Positions 25,999-35,595 of a DNA stretch of 46,638 nt are shown here, piece by piece. The stretch comes from Clostridia bacterium (GTDB lineage Bacteria; Bacillota; Clostridia; Oscillospirales; Acutalibacteraceae). Numbering within the stretch: position 1 is the stretch's first letter; the number at the start of each line of letters is the position of its first letter. Where the stretch lies: assembly GCA_017560255.1 (NCBI GenBank), contig JAFYOI010000056.1, positions 1 to 46,638 on the forward strand, read 5' to 3'. The translations under genes were made by a program, and so were the position numbers. The notes beneath the pieces are model-generated. The model did no database searches. It was not told the DNA's origin and saw only the letters and a program-made list of their open reading frames with translations.

Positions 25999-26573
25999 TG
26001 TCCGTCCACCTCCCAGCATCCTTTTACAATTTCTCTTGCCTGATTAACCGCATCAACAACCGCTATTGAAGAATAAGTCGCGCTTGTAACGGCGTTAATC
26101 TCATTATCTGCTCCCGTTGACTGACTCAGAGTTACAAGTTTGAGTTCACCGCTTTTGCCATTGAACAAATCAAGGAAAGAGTCTTTCCTGATGTTTGCAC
26201 CAAGTCCGGGAGTTTCATCGTCAGCGGCAACTATCTGCACTTTGAGAATTTTGCCCTCGGCATCAAAGCCTGTCATAACAATTACATCGCCGCCGTAACC
26301 CTTTGCGGAGGTTTTAACCGCAAAGCCGATAATATTCCCATTTGCATCAAGAGCCTCGTAGTATTCGCCGCCGTTTCTTTCCTCAAAGGTTTCAGCGCCG
26401 GATACAACCGCTTTTCGCGCTTCATTTTCTGCAACAAGAAGATTTTGTGCTATCGGTTCTTCGGTAACGCTGTTGACGATTGCAAGAAGTGCCGTTGTGA
26501 TAAGACAAATCAAAGTCAGAGTAATGGTTACTATAATGACCTCTTTAACGTTTATTTTCTTTTCCTTAGCCAT
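25995..26573 (-). CDS. rnfG: RNF complex subunit RnfG (covalent FMN)
   Basis: This 192-aa protein has one N-terminal membrane helix and an extracytoplasmic FMN-binding domain. The flavinylation site is the Thr of NAVTSATYSS (about 165-174), where ApbE attaches FMN by a phosphoester bond. GAKGYGGDV and DETPGLGANI, typical of the domain, are present. The ATG overlaps the end of rnfD by 8 nt. Confidence 0.95.
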   Translation of the reverse strand: MAKEKKINVKEVIIVTITLTLICLITTALLAIVNSVTEEPIAQNLLVAENEARKAVVSGAETFEERNGGEYYEALDANGNIIGFAVKTSAKGYGGDVIVMTGFDAEGKILKVQIVAADDETPGLGANIRKDSFLDLFNGKSGELKLVTLSQSTGADNEINAVTSATYSSIAVVDAVNQAREIVKGCWEVDGQ

Positions 26574-27522
26574 TCTTAGCACCACCCTCTCCGAAACTCT
26601 TCGGTTTTGTGAGTTTTTCAATATGGGGTACGAGAATATTCATAAAGAGAATTGAGAACGAAACGCCCTCGGGCAAACTACCGAACAATCTGATAAGACT
26701 TGTGATAAGTCCGCAACCGATTGCAAAAATCACTTTGCCCCAAGTTGTCATCGGACTTGTTGTGTAGTCGGTTGCCATAAATACTGCACCGAGGAGAAGT
26801 CCGCCCGACAAGAGATGATAAAGCATAAAGTTAACGTCAAAATCACCCGCGATAAAAGTGAAAACCGCAACTGTGCCGATAAAGCAAAGCGGAATGAGCG
26901 GAGTGATTACCCGTCTAACGAAAAGGTAAATTGCGCCGATGATGATTGCGATTGCACAAGTTTCACCCAGACAGCCCGCTCTCTCACCAATAAAAAGTTG
27001 GAACAACGACGGCAATTCGTCGGTTTTACCCTCCGCAAGAAGTTTGAGCGGAGTTGCAGTTGTCTGCGCATCCGTTGAAATTGTGTTCGGAACAACCCAG
27101 TTTGTCATCTTTGCCGCAAAAGAACTCATAAGCACAATTCTTGCAGCAATAGCGGGGTTAACGAAGTTCTGTCCTATACCACCGAAAAGTTGTTTTACAA
27201 CAACTATTGCAACAAGCGATCCGAGAACAACCATCCAGATCGGGAGAGTTGAAGGCAGGTTGAACGCAAGGAGAAGTCCCGTTACAACGGCGCTGAGATC
27301 GCTTATTGTGTTCTCTCTTTTCATAACCTTGCGGCTGAGAAACTCAAATAACACACAACTTACAACCGCAACAACGCTGACAAGCAACGCGCGAAGTCCG
27401 AAATATATTATGGAAGCGATAAGCGCGGGCACAAGCGCGATTATAACGTCAAGCATAATGCCCTGAGTCGTCCTGCCGCATTTGGTATGCGGTGACGGGC
27501 TGACCGTTAAGAGTTTTTCCAT
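26566..27522 (-). CDS. rnfD: RNF complex membrane subunit RnfD
   Basis: This 318-aa polytopic subunit carries a second covalent FMN, probably on a Thr in DAQTTATPLK (about 155-164). It also shows GGIGQNFVNPAIAAR and FMATDYTTSPMT, both characteristic. RnfD is part of the ion-pumping membrane core. GGAGG lies before the ATG. A longer upstream frame lies within rnfC and is not used. Its ATG shares 1 nt with the rnfC stop (TAATG). Confidence 0.95.
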   Translation of the reverse strand: MEKLLTVSPSPHTKCGRTTQGIMLDVIIALVPALIASIIYFGLRALLVSVVAVVSCVLFEFLSRKVMKRENTISDLSAVVTGLLLAFNLPSTLPIWMVVLGSLVAIVVVKQLFGGIGQNFVNPAIAARIVLMSSFAAKMTNWVVPNTISTDAQTTATPLKLLAEGKTDELPSLFQLFIGERAGCLGETCAIAIIIGAIYLFVRRVITPLIPLCFIGTVAVFTFIAGDFDVNFMLYHLLSGGLLLGAVFMATDYTTSPMTTWGKVIFAIGCGLITSLIRLFGSLPEGVSFSILFMNILVPHIEKLTKPKSFGEGGAKNG

Positions 27523-28853
27523 TATCCCTTCGCCTCCTCTTTCTTCTTTCTTTCTGCCTGAGCGGTACGAACAATCGTCTTGCCCAGTCTGATACTCTGA
27601 ACAAGTTGGCGTCCCGCAGGGCAAGTGAATGAGCAGCAGCCGCACTCAATACAGTTGAGCACTGCACCATTTTCAAGGCCTTCGGCATCGCCGCAACGCT
27701 GATATTTTTCAAGGCTTGCAGGCATCAGTTTCATGGGGCAAACGCTGACACATCTGCCGCAACGGATGCACGCTGTTTCTTTCTTCGGCTTTGCATCCTT
27801 TTCATCAAAAGCAAGCAAAGCGTTGTTTGTCTTTGTGATAACGTAATCAAGTGAAGAAACAGAGTTGCCCATCATCGGGCCGCCGAGGATAATTTTCTTC
27901 GGCTCTTTTACAAATCCGCCCGCCGCATTGACAACATCCTGCATAAACGCGCCAATCGGTACTCTGAAGTTATTTGGGTTTGCAATAGCACTGCCGTCAA
28001 CCGTAACAGTCCTTGTAACAAGCGGTTTACCCGTTCTCATATATCGTGCGAGGAAAGCAACTGAAGCAACGTTCATTACGATGCAACCCGCATCCATCGG
28101 AAGCCCTCCCATAGGGACAACTCTGCCCGTTGCGGAATGAATAAGCACCTTTTCCGCACCCTGCGGGTACTTGCTTTTAAGCGCTTTTACAACGATATTT
28201 GATTTTCTGTTTGAAATCTCTGTCCGAAGCGCGTTTATAGCCTGAGGCTTGTTGTCCTCAACGCCGATTACCGCGCTCTTGATATCAAGCACTTTACAGA
28301 CAAGTTCAACGCCGTCAATAACGTCGGCAGTGTTATCGATACACTCCCTGTTATCCGTTGTGATGTACGGCTCACATTCAGCAGCATTGATAACAAGTGT
28401 GTCAACCTTGCCCTGCGGCACTTTGAGTTTCACGTGAGTCGGGAAACCCGCACCGCCCAAGCCGACGAGTCCCGAACTGCGAACGCACTTCAAAAACTCC
28501 TCAACCGAATTATACTGTGGCTTCTCAACGCCCTCGTAAAGTCGCATTTCACCGTCAGATTTAATTGTAACTGCGCTCACCTTTTCGCCATTTGCCAATC
28601 GGATTTCCGCAATTTTACTGACAGTACCCGAAACACTCGCGTGAATGGGTGCTGACATAAACGCTTCGGTATCACCAATAACTTGTCCGACCGCAACCAC
28701 ATCCCCGACCTTGACCGTCGGAGTGCAAGGCGCGCCGATATGTTGCCTCATCGGGATTGTTACACTCGCCACGTTTTCAAGCCTTACCGCCTTTTGATTG
28801 TCGGTATGCTTTCTGTGGGCGGGTTTAACGCCTCTGCTGTTAAATATGCCCAT
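27522..28853 (-). CDS. rnfC: RNF complex subunit RnfC (NADH-binding)
   Basis: This 443-aa peripheral subunit carries the NADH/FMN-binding site and passes electrons to NAD+. It begins with the HxGAPCTPTVKVGDVV barrel-sandwich region, has GLGGAGFPTHVK and AAECEPYITTDNR, and ends with two 4Fe-4S motifs (CIRCGRCVSVCP, CIECGCCSFTCP). AGGAGGGG lies 6 nt before the ATG. It is the first core rnf gene, 15 nt after the Gx gene. Confidence 0.96.
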   Translation of the reverse strand: MGIFNSRGVKPAHRKHTDNQKAVRLENVASVTIPMRQHIGAPCTPTVKVGDVVAVGQVIGDTEAFMSAPIHASVSGTVSKIAEIRLANGEKVSAVTIKSDGEMRLYEGVEKPQYNSVEEFLKCVRSSGLVGLGGAGFPTHVKLKVPQGKVDTLVINAAECEPYITTDNRECIDNTADVIDGVELVCKVLDIKSAVIGVEDNKPQAINALRTEISNRKSNIVVKALKSKYPQGAEKVLIHSATGRVVPMGGLPMDAGCIVMNVASVAFLARYMRTGKPLVTRTVTVDGSAIANPNNFRVPIGAFMQDVVNAAGGFVKEPKKIILGGPMMGNSVSSLDYVITKTNNALLAFDEKDAKPKKETACIRCGRCVSVCPMKLMPASLEKYQRCGDAEGLENGAVLNCIECGCCSFTCPAGRQLVQSIRLGKTIVRTAQAERKKKEEAKG

Positions 28854-28868
28854 AGAGTACCCCTCCTG

Positions 28869-29408
28869 TTATAAATTCTTTATCTTTGAAACCGTCTTGC
28901 TTTTTGCAAGCAGGCACAGAATACTGCCCGTAATACACCCCGCAATAATGCCGAGAAACGCAAGCACGGGGGCGTAAATATAAACACCGAAATTTGAAAC
29001 GTAAAAAGCGCACAACGTCAGTTGCGCCATATTATGAACAACCGCGCCGATAACGCTTATGACAAGATAACCGAGTTTCAGCCTCATCAGCAGGCAGACG
29101 ACAAACGCACTGAGAAGTCCGCCCGCAAGGCTCATAAGCATTGCCACAAACCCGCGGGTCATCCCCGCAAACAAGCCCTTGATAAGCGTAACGGCAAGCG
29201 CACACGGCATACCGATAGTGGCAGCGCAGGTCATCGTCACAACGTTTGAAAGACCAAGCCGCACACCGATATGAAGCGAAAAAAGTGGCGGCAACATACT
29301 CTCAAAAAAAGACAGCGCAAGCGCAAGCGCTGCAGAAACGCCGAATACGGCAACTTTCTTTGCCGCGTTACCCGACCGCTGTTTGTTTGTATTCTTACTG
29401 ATACTCAT
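28869..29408 (-). CDS. Gx transporter family / heptaprenyl diphosphate synthase component I-like membrane protein
   Basis: This ~179-aa membrane protein has about five hydrophobic segments and conserved features RLGLSNVVTM and KGLFAGMTRGFVAMLMSLAGG. The family is labelled either HepS component I or Gx transporter; the fold is that of ECF S components. It recurs between NusG_II and rnfC genes in Clostridia. It may supply a quinone, flavin or other cofactor precursor to the RNF system; the substrate is unknown. The ATG after a 4-nt gap from the upstream stop was chosen; its ribosome site is weak. Confidence 0.8.
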   Translation of the reverse strand: MSISKNTNKQRSGNAAKKVAVFGVSAALALALSFFESMLPPLFSLHIGVRLGLSNVVTMTCAATIGMPCALAVTLIKGLFAGMTRGFVAMLMSLAGGLLSAFVVCLLMRLKLGYLVISVIGAVVHNMAQLTLCAFYVSNFGVYIYAPVLAFLGIIAGCITGSILCLLAKSKTVSKIKNL

Positions 29409-29412
29409 TTTA

Positions 29413-29769
29413 TCACTCAATGCGAACAACAACCTTGTTGGGCAGGCAAACCGCCGAATCGCCCTTGTTTTCAAGCCAACCGCAGTTGACACAAATCTTA
29501 TCGGGACAGGTGGATGAAAGCACACGCGCGCGCCCGTTTTCCACCTCAATTTCAACGTGACACCCATCGTCATCGTTTATAAAAATTATATCCGATTGTT
29601 CAATTTTGTCAAGATTTATTCGATTAATTTCCACAGAATTGTGCTCTATTACCACAACAGTCGATTCGGTGAAATTGTGATAAATCCACACCGTCCCCAT
29701 ACCGATAAGCGCAACGAGCAAAATCACTGCCAGAATCACAAAATCGCGCTTATAAAAAAGTTTTCTCAT
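29413..29769 (-). CDS. NusG domain II-containing small membrane-anchored protein
   Basis: This 118-aa protein has one N-terminal membrane helix (about 11-32) and a small extracytoplasmic beta domain of the NusG_II type. It contains STCPDKICVNCGWL and VCLPNKVVVRIE near the end, with four Cys that could bind metal or form disulfides. It is regularly encoded with apbE and rnf genes in Firmicutes; its role is unproven. It overlaps apbE by 4 nt. Confidence 0.85.
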   Translation of the reverse strand: MRKLFYKRDFVILAVILLVALIGMGTVWIYHNFTESTVVVIEHNSVEINRINLDKIEQSDIIFINDDDGCHVEIEVENGRARVLSSTCPDKICVNCGWLENKGDSAVCLPNKVVVRIE

Positions 29770-30833
29770 CCGCCATACACCTGCGCTATTCTGTAAGATT
29801 CACTCTCTAAACCAAAGTTTTCCGCAACACCATTCGTAAGCGTAACGTCACCGTTTTCAAAAACAAATATTGCCTGACAGTCGTAGTATTCAAGCACTCC
29901 GAGAGCGGTCTGAACATCGAGTACGAAACACGCTGTAGAAAGTGCATCGGACAAAAATCCGCTCGGCGCAATCACCGTAACCCCGAGAAGTTCGGTTTGT
30001 GCAGGAGTGCCCGTCGAATAGTCAAGGATATGATGATATTTTCTTCCGTCCTGCTCAAAATATTTCTCATAACTGCCCGAGGTTGAAATATAGGCCTCTC
30101 CGTTTATTTTAAGTAGTCCCAAACGGTCGTTGACTCCGCCTTTCGGATCTCTTATACCAACCGTCCAGACGTCCGATTTTGGATTTTCTCCATAAGTAGC
30201 CACACTTCCGCCAACGGAAACAACTGCACCTGCCACATCCTCGTTTTGTTTGATTGTGTCAACCGCAATGTCACAGCCCGCACCCTTACCTATAGCGCCA
30301 AAATGGATTTTCATTCCGCTTTGCGCAAGGAATACGTTGTTGCCGTCAATATGAATCTGTGTGTAATCGCACAAAGAAAGTGCCACATCTATCTCCTGCT
30401 GAGTCGGCACACGGGGATTTTGTCCGCCAATGTCCCACAAGTCAATCAACGCACCCATACAGATGTTGAATGCACCGTTTGTTTTGTCGGAAATTTCAAT
30501 ACCCGCAATAATGTAAGAAAGAGTTTCATCACTGACGGTGACGGGGGCTATGCCTGCGTTTTTATTTATCTGTGTAATTTCAGAAACAAGGGAGGTTGCA
30601 CTCAATCTTTCTTCATCAAGTTCCGCAACCGCTTGCGATACGGAAAGGCAGACATCCTGACTTCCGCCATAAATCGTCTGCGAAACAACGCTGCCCATAG
30701 CGATTGTTGTGTGAGTTACGGCTTTATTCCGGCTCTGATAAACCGCATCAATCACCGAAACGGCAACGATTGCAGCCGCAACAATAACCGCCACAATGAT
30801 TATTATGACCGATTTTTTGCTAAGGCTTTTCAC
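29766..30833 (-). CDS. apbE: FAD:protein FMN transferase (ApbE)
   Basis: This 355-aa enzyme transfers FMN from FAD to a Thr in flavoproteins such as RnfG and RnfD. An N-terminal membrane anchor (about 8-28) places the catalytic domain outside the membrane, where those sites are. The motifs are KTNGAFNICMGALIDLW, IHFGAIGKGAGCDIA, VSVGGSVATYG and ISTSGSYEKYF, then YHHILDYSTGTP. The start is GTG with GGGGAGGGG upstream. It heads the rnf operon, so the maturation enzyme and its targets are made together. Confidence 0.93.
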   Translation of the reverse strand: MKSLSKKSVIIIIVAVIVAAAIVAVSVIDAVYQSRNKAVTHTTIAMGSVVSQTIYGGSQDVCLSVSQAVAELDEERLSATSLVSEITQINKNAGIAPVTVSDETLSYIIAGIEISDKTNGAFNICMGALIDLWDIGGQNPRVPTQQEIDVALSLCDYTQIHIDGNNVFLAQSGMKIHFGAIGKGAGCDIAVDTIKQNEDVAGAVVSVGGSVATYGENPKSDVWTVGIRDPKGGVNDRLGLLKINGEAYISTSGSYEKYFEQDGRKYHHILDYSTGTPAQTELLGVTVIAPSGFLSDALSTACFVLDVQTALGVLEYYDCQAIFVFENGDVTLTNGVAENFGLESESYRIAQVYGG

Positions 30834-30929
30834 AGCACTCCCCTCCCCACTATATACTTATTTAAATAATACAATAAACGAATTGATAATAAAAGAGAAA
30901 AGTATAAAATTTTCAAAGAAAATAAAAAA

Positions 30930-30951
30930 GCCGACCATTTGCGTGGTCGGC
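30930..30951 (-). terminator. Terminator after tRNA-Arg
   Basis: GCCGACCA / TGGTCGGC arms with a 6-nt loop are followed on the minus strand by TTTTTTATTTTC, 5 nt beyond the tRNA 3' end. Confidence 0.92.
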
Positions 30952-30956
30952 CTTAC

Positions 30957-31031
30957 TGGCACCCCCTGCGAGAATCGAACTCACAACTAACCCTTAGGAG
31001 GGGTTTATTATATCCATTTAACTAAGGAGGC
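30957..31031 (-). tRNA. tRNA-Arg (anticodon CCU)
   Basis: A 75-nt cloverleaf reads on the minus strand. The acceptor GCCTCCT pairs with AGGGGGT (two G-T pairs), followed by G73 and an encoded CCA. The anticodon arm AACCC-CTCCTAA-GGGTT gives CCU, which reads AGG (Arg). The T arm contains GTTCGATTC. Confidence 0.94.
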
Positions 31032-31100
31032 GTACTATATAAACTTACCAAGAGATTTTACAACACCCATACGCTTTTGTCAAGCCATACGGGCAAATTA

Positions 31101-31139
31101 CCCCCACTGAGCATAGTATTGTTCTCTGCTCAGCGGGGG
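31101..31139 (-). terminator. Hairpin downstream of the repeat-protein gene
   Basis: Arms CCCCCACTGAGCA / TGCTCAGCGGGGG (one mismatch) lie 28 nt past the stop. There is no good U-tract on the minus strand, so termination is probable but weak. Confidence 0.5.
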
Positions 31140-31166
31140 CATAAGTTGTTTACTTCTACTGTTAAA

Positions 31167-34100
31167 TTAGTAGATTACGATGTTTGTCATCGCTGTGTTG
31201 GAGAATGTTTCAATGTCAACGCCGTCATTTGCCTGCATAAAGTTGAGGAAATATCTTGCATTCTCTGTCTGGAAAGTATAGGTGTGCATTCCGCCGCCAC
31301 ATACTACGTAGCATGTGTAGCCATCGCCAACCGTTGTCTTTCTGAAGGACTCAACCGTTGTGCCGAGAATTGCAGCGAAGTCGTCAGAAGTGTAATTGTC
31401 AAACACTGCGGGATCTACCACGTCATAAACGTACGCAAACAATGCGCTTGTCGGAGCAGTGTAGGAAGCGGCAAGTGTATCTGCGCCCTGTACTGTGCCG
31501 TAGTGTACCCAGCCAGGAAGAACAATCTGATAACCGCCGTCAACCGCTGTGTAGAGGCCGTTCGCATCAAGTGTACCCCACTTGTCCTGACTCGGCTTCA
31601 CTTTATAAGTGTACGTCATTCTCTCCTTGAGGTAAGAAGTTGCGCCGTCCGGTCTTACACCGAAGGAATACTCAGTATTCTCTGCGGGTTCATCGATTAC
31701 GAGAGTCCAGATCAAAGAATCCTCGGTTTCAACGTAAGTGCTTGTGTACTTAATGTAGGAAGACGGAGCGGAAGCAAGGGAAACCTTGATTCTGTTGTAA
31801 CCCTTATAGGTTTCAACAGTGAAAGTAATCTTTCCATCTGCCGTTGTAGCCTTTACAGACTTAAAGATTACGGAGTCAACCGTATCGCCGCCCATGTTTG
31901 CGGAAACTTTTTCATCATAGTACTTCTTGAGGTACTTGTTTGTTTCAGAAGAACGAAGGTCGAAACTGTAGGTTACATCCTCTGCAACGTGTGAAACAGA
32001 GAGGGTCCATACGTACTTGCCATCCTCATTCACAACGTACTTATCGGTATAAGCAAGAGCCTTGGACAAATCGTTGAGGTAAGCAACCTTAATTCTGTTA
32101 TACTCACCCGCATCAGTTGTTACTGTGAAAGTAACGATACCGCCGTTTGTTGTATAAGTTACCTTTTCAATCGGTGTTTCAATCGGGTTTACGTCCTCGC
32201 CGTTGTAGGTAACAGAATGAGCAAAGCCCTCATCAATATAGAGTCCGGTTGTTGCATTTCTCATATAGAAGGTGTAGGTAGTTGTACCCTTTTCAACGGG
32301 CGCTGTAAGAATCCACTCGTAGTCGCCGTTAGCGTTACGTGTGCACTGGCTTACGTAAGAAAGGAGGTCACCGTACTGGTCACAGAGTTTAACTCTGTTG
32401 ATATTTGCATTGGAAGTTACAACTGTGAATACCACCTGTCCTGCAGAAACAGCGTGAGAAACGGACTTGATCTCCGGCTCAACAACTACAACCTTATCAG
32501 GATTAATCTCAGAGTAGTAATATTTCTTGAGGTAACTGCCTGTTTCAGAGGAACGTGCATCGAAAGCGTAAGTTGTTGTTGCTGTCGGTGCATCAACTGT
32601 TACAACCCATACATAATCACCGTTCGCATCTACTGTATAGTTGGAAACGAGTGCGAGATTTGTCTTCATATCAGCGGAATTCATAACCTTGATTCTGTTG
32701 ATTGCAACAGGAGCGGTTGTGATTACGAAAGTAAGAGCATTATCGCTGATAGATGCACTTACCGACTTGAATACAGTATCGGGTGTAGGTGTGGGAGTCG
32801 GCGTCGGTGTTGTGCCGGAACCGCTACCCTCAACTGCTACGTAGTAGTAAGCCTTTGCGTACTTACCGGTTGAAGTAAGACGAGCGTCGATAGCGTAAAC
32901 TGTCTTTTCCGCCGGAGCGTCAATTGTGAGAGTCCATACGTAGTTTCCCTGAGCATCCGTTGTGGACTTGGAAACATAGGTGATGTAATCGGTCGGAGCG
33001 GTTGCGGGAGCAACTCTTACTCTGTTGATCGCAACAGAGGATTTGGAAACGACGGTGAAAATAACCTTGCCGCCCTCTACCTTAGCGGTAGCGGAAGTGA
33101 AGATTGAAGTGTCGCTCTCATAGCCCATATCGGACGGATTAACCGTTGCATAGAAGTAAGCCTTTGCATACTTGCCTGTAGAAACAAGGCGAGCGTCGAA
33201 AGCATAAGCGGTCTTATCGGACGGAGCAGCAATCTTGATTGTCCATACCCAGTTGCCGTTTGCATCAACTGTATGACCGTTTGTATAAGCGATATAATCG
33301 GACAAAGCGTTTGCAGCAGAAACCTTGATTCTGTTTGCAACGTTGGGAGCGGTTGTTACGGTAAAGATAACGTTACCGTCCTCCACCTTGGAAACAACGT
33401 TCTTGATTACTGTTGTATCGCTTTCAAGATTGTCTGTATTGAGTGAATAGGTCTTGTAAACGTAATTTTTGAGGTACTTATTGTCCTCGTTTGAACGTAC
33501 GTCAAAGCCGTACGTTGTGTCAGCGCTCGGAGCGTTGATTGTTGCGGTCCATACGTAGTTACCCTGTGCATTTACTGTGTAAGTGCTGATGAGTTTTACG
33601 TAAGACGTTGAATCAGCAGTGTCAAAAATCTTGACACGGTTGATGTTTGCAGGACTTGTTACAACAGTGAAAGTGAGTTTACCGTTGTCATAAGTCATAT
33701 CAACGGACTTGTACTCAAAGTCAACTGCGGGAACTTCCTGCTTGCCTTTCTTATACTCGAATATTACTCTTGCACCATCGGAAGCCTGAGCCAACGAAGA
33801 AGCAAGATATGTAACAGTGTAAGAACTCTTTGCAGAAGTTGTATTGATTGAAATTACGTTACCGTCGCCGTTATCAACGTATGCTCTCTGGAGAACGTAC
33901 TCGTCAGCGGATACGATAGCGGAACTTGTGTTTGAAGCGGACTGAATGCCCTTGGAGTAAGAGTAAAGGTTGTTAACTGTGCCGCTTGTGTACGGAGTAA
34001 CAACAGCCTTTGCACCAACGCCTGTGAGTGTGCCTACGAACTTTGTTTTGCCCATTACAAGAGCATCGTTTGCATCGTAGAACTTATGCTCAACGTAGAG

Positions 34101-35567
34101 ATCGGTTTTAACTGTGTTGTCAACAACTGTTTCCTCAACGTTGTCGCAAGTGTAGGAGTAGTTAACTGCGATTGTCGGATAATCCTCAACCAAAGTCCAG
34201 AGGTATGCCTCAGTTGAGATATAGTCATAGTAGCCGTAGTAATCTGTGCTCTGAAGTCTTACTGTGAACGCCTTTGTTGTGTTAAGTTGTTTAACCTGGT
34301 CAGCGGTAAGGCTTGTTGCAAGATATACACTTACGTTGTACGCATAGTTTGCGTAGTAGTCACCAACCTGCTGGTAGTTGGAGGACGGGTAGGAACTGCC
34401 GCTCCATGACGGAGCAACGGAAACTGCGATATTGTCGTAGGGAGCGTAGGAAGAAGAATAACTACCTGTGTAACCCATACGAACTTTTGCATACATATCA
34501 ACGGATGTAATTGTGATCTTTACGTTTCTCTTGCCCTGAGCGATGAGAGTTGACTCAATGTAGTCAAGGTAAGCGTTAAGGTCATAGTTGAGGTATGCGG
34601 AAGCCTTGTAAGGAATTGAAAACTTGTTGTAATTGCTTGTAAGAACAACGTCTGTCTTGGGATTCTTTTTGTCAGTACCAACGGACGTGTAGAGCGTACC
34701 GCTTGAAGAACCGTAACTTGAAGAACCAACGTAACCATTGTTATAAGCGCCAAGATAAATCTTCTGTCCGTCTACGGTTTCAGAAGTAACTTTCTCTGTT
34801 TTGTCAATGTCGAGTGTTCCCTGTGTGAAAGTACCGTTTGAACCGTTTGCAGTTGAAGTATCGTTGTTGTAATCAGTAGTTGTCTTTGTGTAAACGTCCA
34901 AAACAAGTGTTACAGAAGGAGCATAGTAGTACATTGTCTTTGATGACTGACCAACGTACCACACGAAGTACATTCCGGCTTCACTTGTAAGACCGGAGAG
35001 AATTGTTTCAGCGGTAATCTCTGTCACGCTGGAAAGCGGAGTTTTACTGCTGTTTACAGCGATGGGTGTACCAGCGGAGACAATGGGTTTGATTGTATCA
35101 ACATCAACCATACCGCCGTTGATGCTATAACCGGTGGAAACGTTTACCGTACTGCTGCCACCTGCAAGAAGTGCCTGCTGTTCAACGATGATTGATTTGA
35201 GTGTAACTACGGAATTAGGGTTAGCGTCAACGTACGCTTTGTATGCCCCATAAACGTCAACAGTGAAGTACGCATTGACGGTTGTCAACGGAATCATCGC
35301 ATTAGCAGTCATATCCTTGGAATAAGACTTGTAAGTAGCGGTTGAAGAAGTAGATGTTGTGTAAACCAACTTGCTTGCTGTGATCACTTTGTTTACTACT
35401 TCCGATTTTTCGGTTGTTTCCGAATAGGAATCATCAACAAAGTTGGAGTAACCACCGTTGCTCGGTCTGTCCGCAGCAAATGCCATACCAAACGGCAAAC
35501 AACTTGCCAATACGGTAAGAACAAGAAGAGCGGCTACCGCCTTGATAATGTTTCTTCTGCCTTTCAT
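31167..35567 (-). CDS. Giant secreted surface protein with seven ~97-aa repeats
   Basis: This 1466-aa protein has a signal peptide (KGRRNIIKAV, hydrophobic stretch, cleavage near FAADR). Residues about 30-600 are rich in Tyr, Ser and Thr with no recognised domain. Residues about 615-1325 hold seven repeats of about 97 aa, each with FTVxT, NRIKV, an NGxYVWT core, YxFDxR and YLKKYY. A Pro-Thr linker (TPTPTPTPTP) lies between repeats three and four. The C-terminal ~135 aa form a separate domain (YQIVLPGWVHYG ... CYVVCGGG). There is no LPXTG, SLH or other anchor, so it is probably released or held non-covalently. AGGTAGG precedes the ATG. Each repeat is likely a beta-sandwich; the function may be adhesion or matrix. 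Confidence 0.88.
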   Translation of the reverse strand: MKGRRNIIKAVAALLVLTVLASCLPFGMAFAADRPSNGGYSNFVDDSYSETTEKSEVVNKVITASKLVYTTSTSSTATYKSYSKDMTANAMIPLTTVNAYFTVDVYGAYKAYVDANPNSVVTLKSIIVEQQALLAGGSSTVNVSTGYSINGGMVDVDTIKPIVSAGTPIAVNSSKTPLSSVTEITAETILSGLTSEAGMYFVWYVGQSSKTMYYYAPSVTLVLDVYTKTTTDYNNDTSTANGSNGTFTQGTLDIDKTEKVTSETVDGQKIYLGAYNNGYVGSSSYGSSSGTLYTSVGTDKKNPKTDVVLTSNYNKFSIPYKASAYLNYDLNAYLDYIESTLIAQGKRNVKITITSVDMYAKVRMGYTGSYSSSYAPYDNIAVSVAPSWSGSSYPSSNYQQVGDYYANYAYNVSVYLATSLTADQVKQLNTTKAFTVRLQSTDYYGYYDYISTEAYLWTLVEDYPTIAVNYSYTCDNVEETVVDNTVKTDLYVEHKFYDANDALVMGKTKFVGTLTGVGAKAVVTPYTSGTVNNLYSYSKGIQSASNTSSAIVSADEYVLQRAYVDNGDGNVISINTTSAKSSYTVTYLASSLAQASDGARVIFEYKKGKQEVPAVDFEYKSVDMTYDNGKLTFTVVTSPANINRVKIFDTADSTSYVKLISTYTVNAQGNYVWTATINAPSADTTYGFDVRSNEDNKYLKNYVYKTYSLNTDNLESDTTVIKNVVSKVEDGNVIFTVTTAPNVANRIKVSAANALSDYIAYTNGHTVDANGNWVWTIKIAAPSDKTAYAFDARLVSTGKYAKAYFYATVNPSDMGYESDTSIFTSATAKVEGGKVIFTVVSKSSVAINRVRVAPATAPTDYITYVSKSTTDAQGNYVWTLTIDAPAEKTVYAIDARLTSTGKYAKAYYYVAVEGSGSGTTPTPTPTPTPDTVFKSVSASISDNALTFVITTAPVAINRIKVMNSADMKTNLALVSNYTVDANGDYVWVVTVDAPTATTTYAFDARSSETGSYLKKYYYSEINPDKVVVVEPEIKSVSHAVSAGQVVFTVVTSNANINRVKLCDQYGDLLSYVSQCTRNANGDYEWILTAPVEKGTTTYTFYMRNATTGLYIDEGFAHSVTYNGEDVNPIETPIEKVTYTTNGGIVTFTVTTDAGEYNRIKVAYLNDLSKALAYTDKYVVNEDGKYVWTLSVSHVAEDVTYSFDLRSSETNKYLKKYYDEKVSANMGGDTVDSVIFKSVKATTADGKITFTVETYKGYNRIKVSLASAPSSYIKYTSTYVETEDSLIWTLVIDEPAENTEYSFGVRPDGATSYLKERMTYTYKVKPSQDKWGTLDANGLYTAVDGGYQIVLPGWVHYGTVQGADTLAASYTAPTSALFAYVYDVVDPAVFDNYTSDDFAAILGTTVESFRKTTVGDGYTCYVVCGGGMHTYTFQTENARYFLNFMQANDGVDIETFSNTAMTNIVIY

Positions 35568-35595
35568 TTTTTTGCCTACCTTCCCAAATTTGCTC

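Noticed and set aside
31077-32873. Long plus-strand open frames (305 and 218 aa) opposite the repeat protein
   Set aside because: They lie antisense to a clear secreted repeat protein, lack ribosome sites and are Cys-rich in the way expected of the complement of repeated Thr/Tyr/Val codons.
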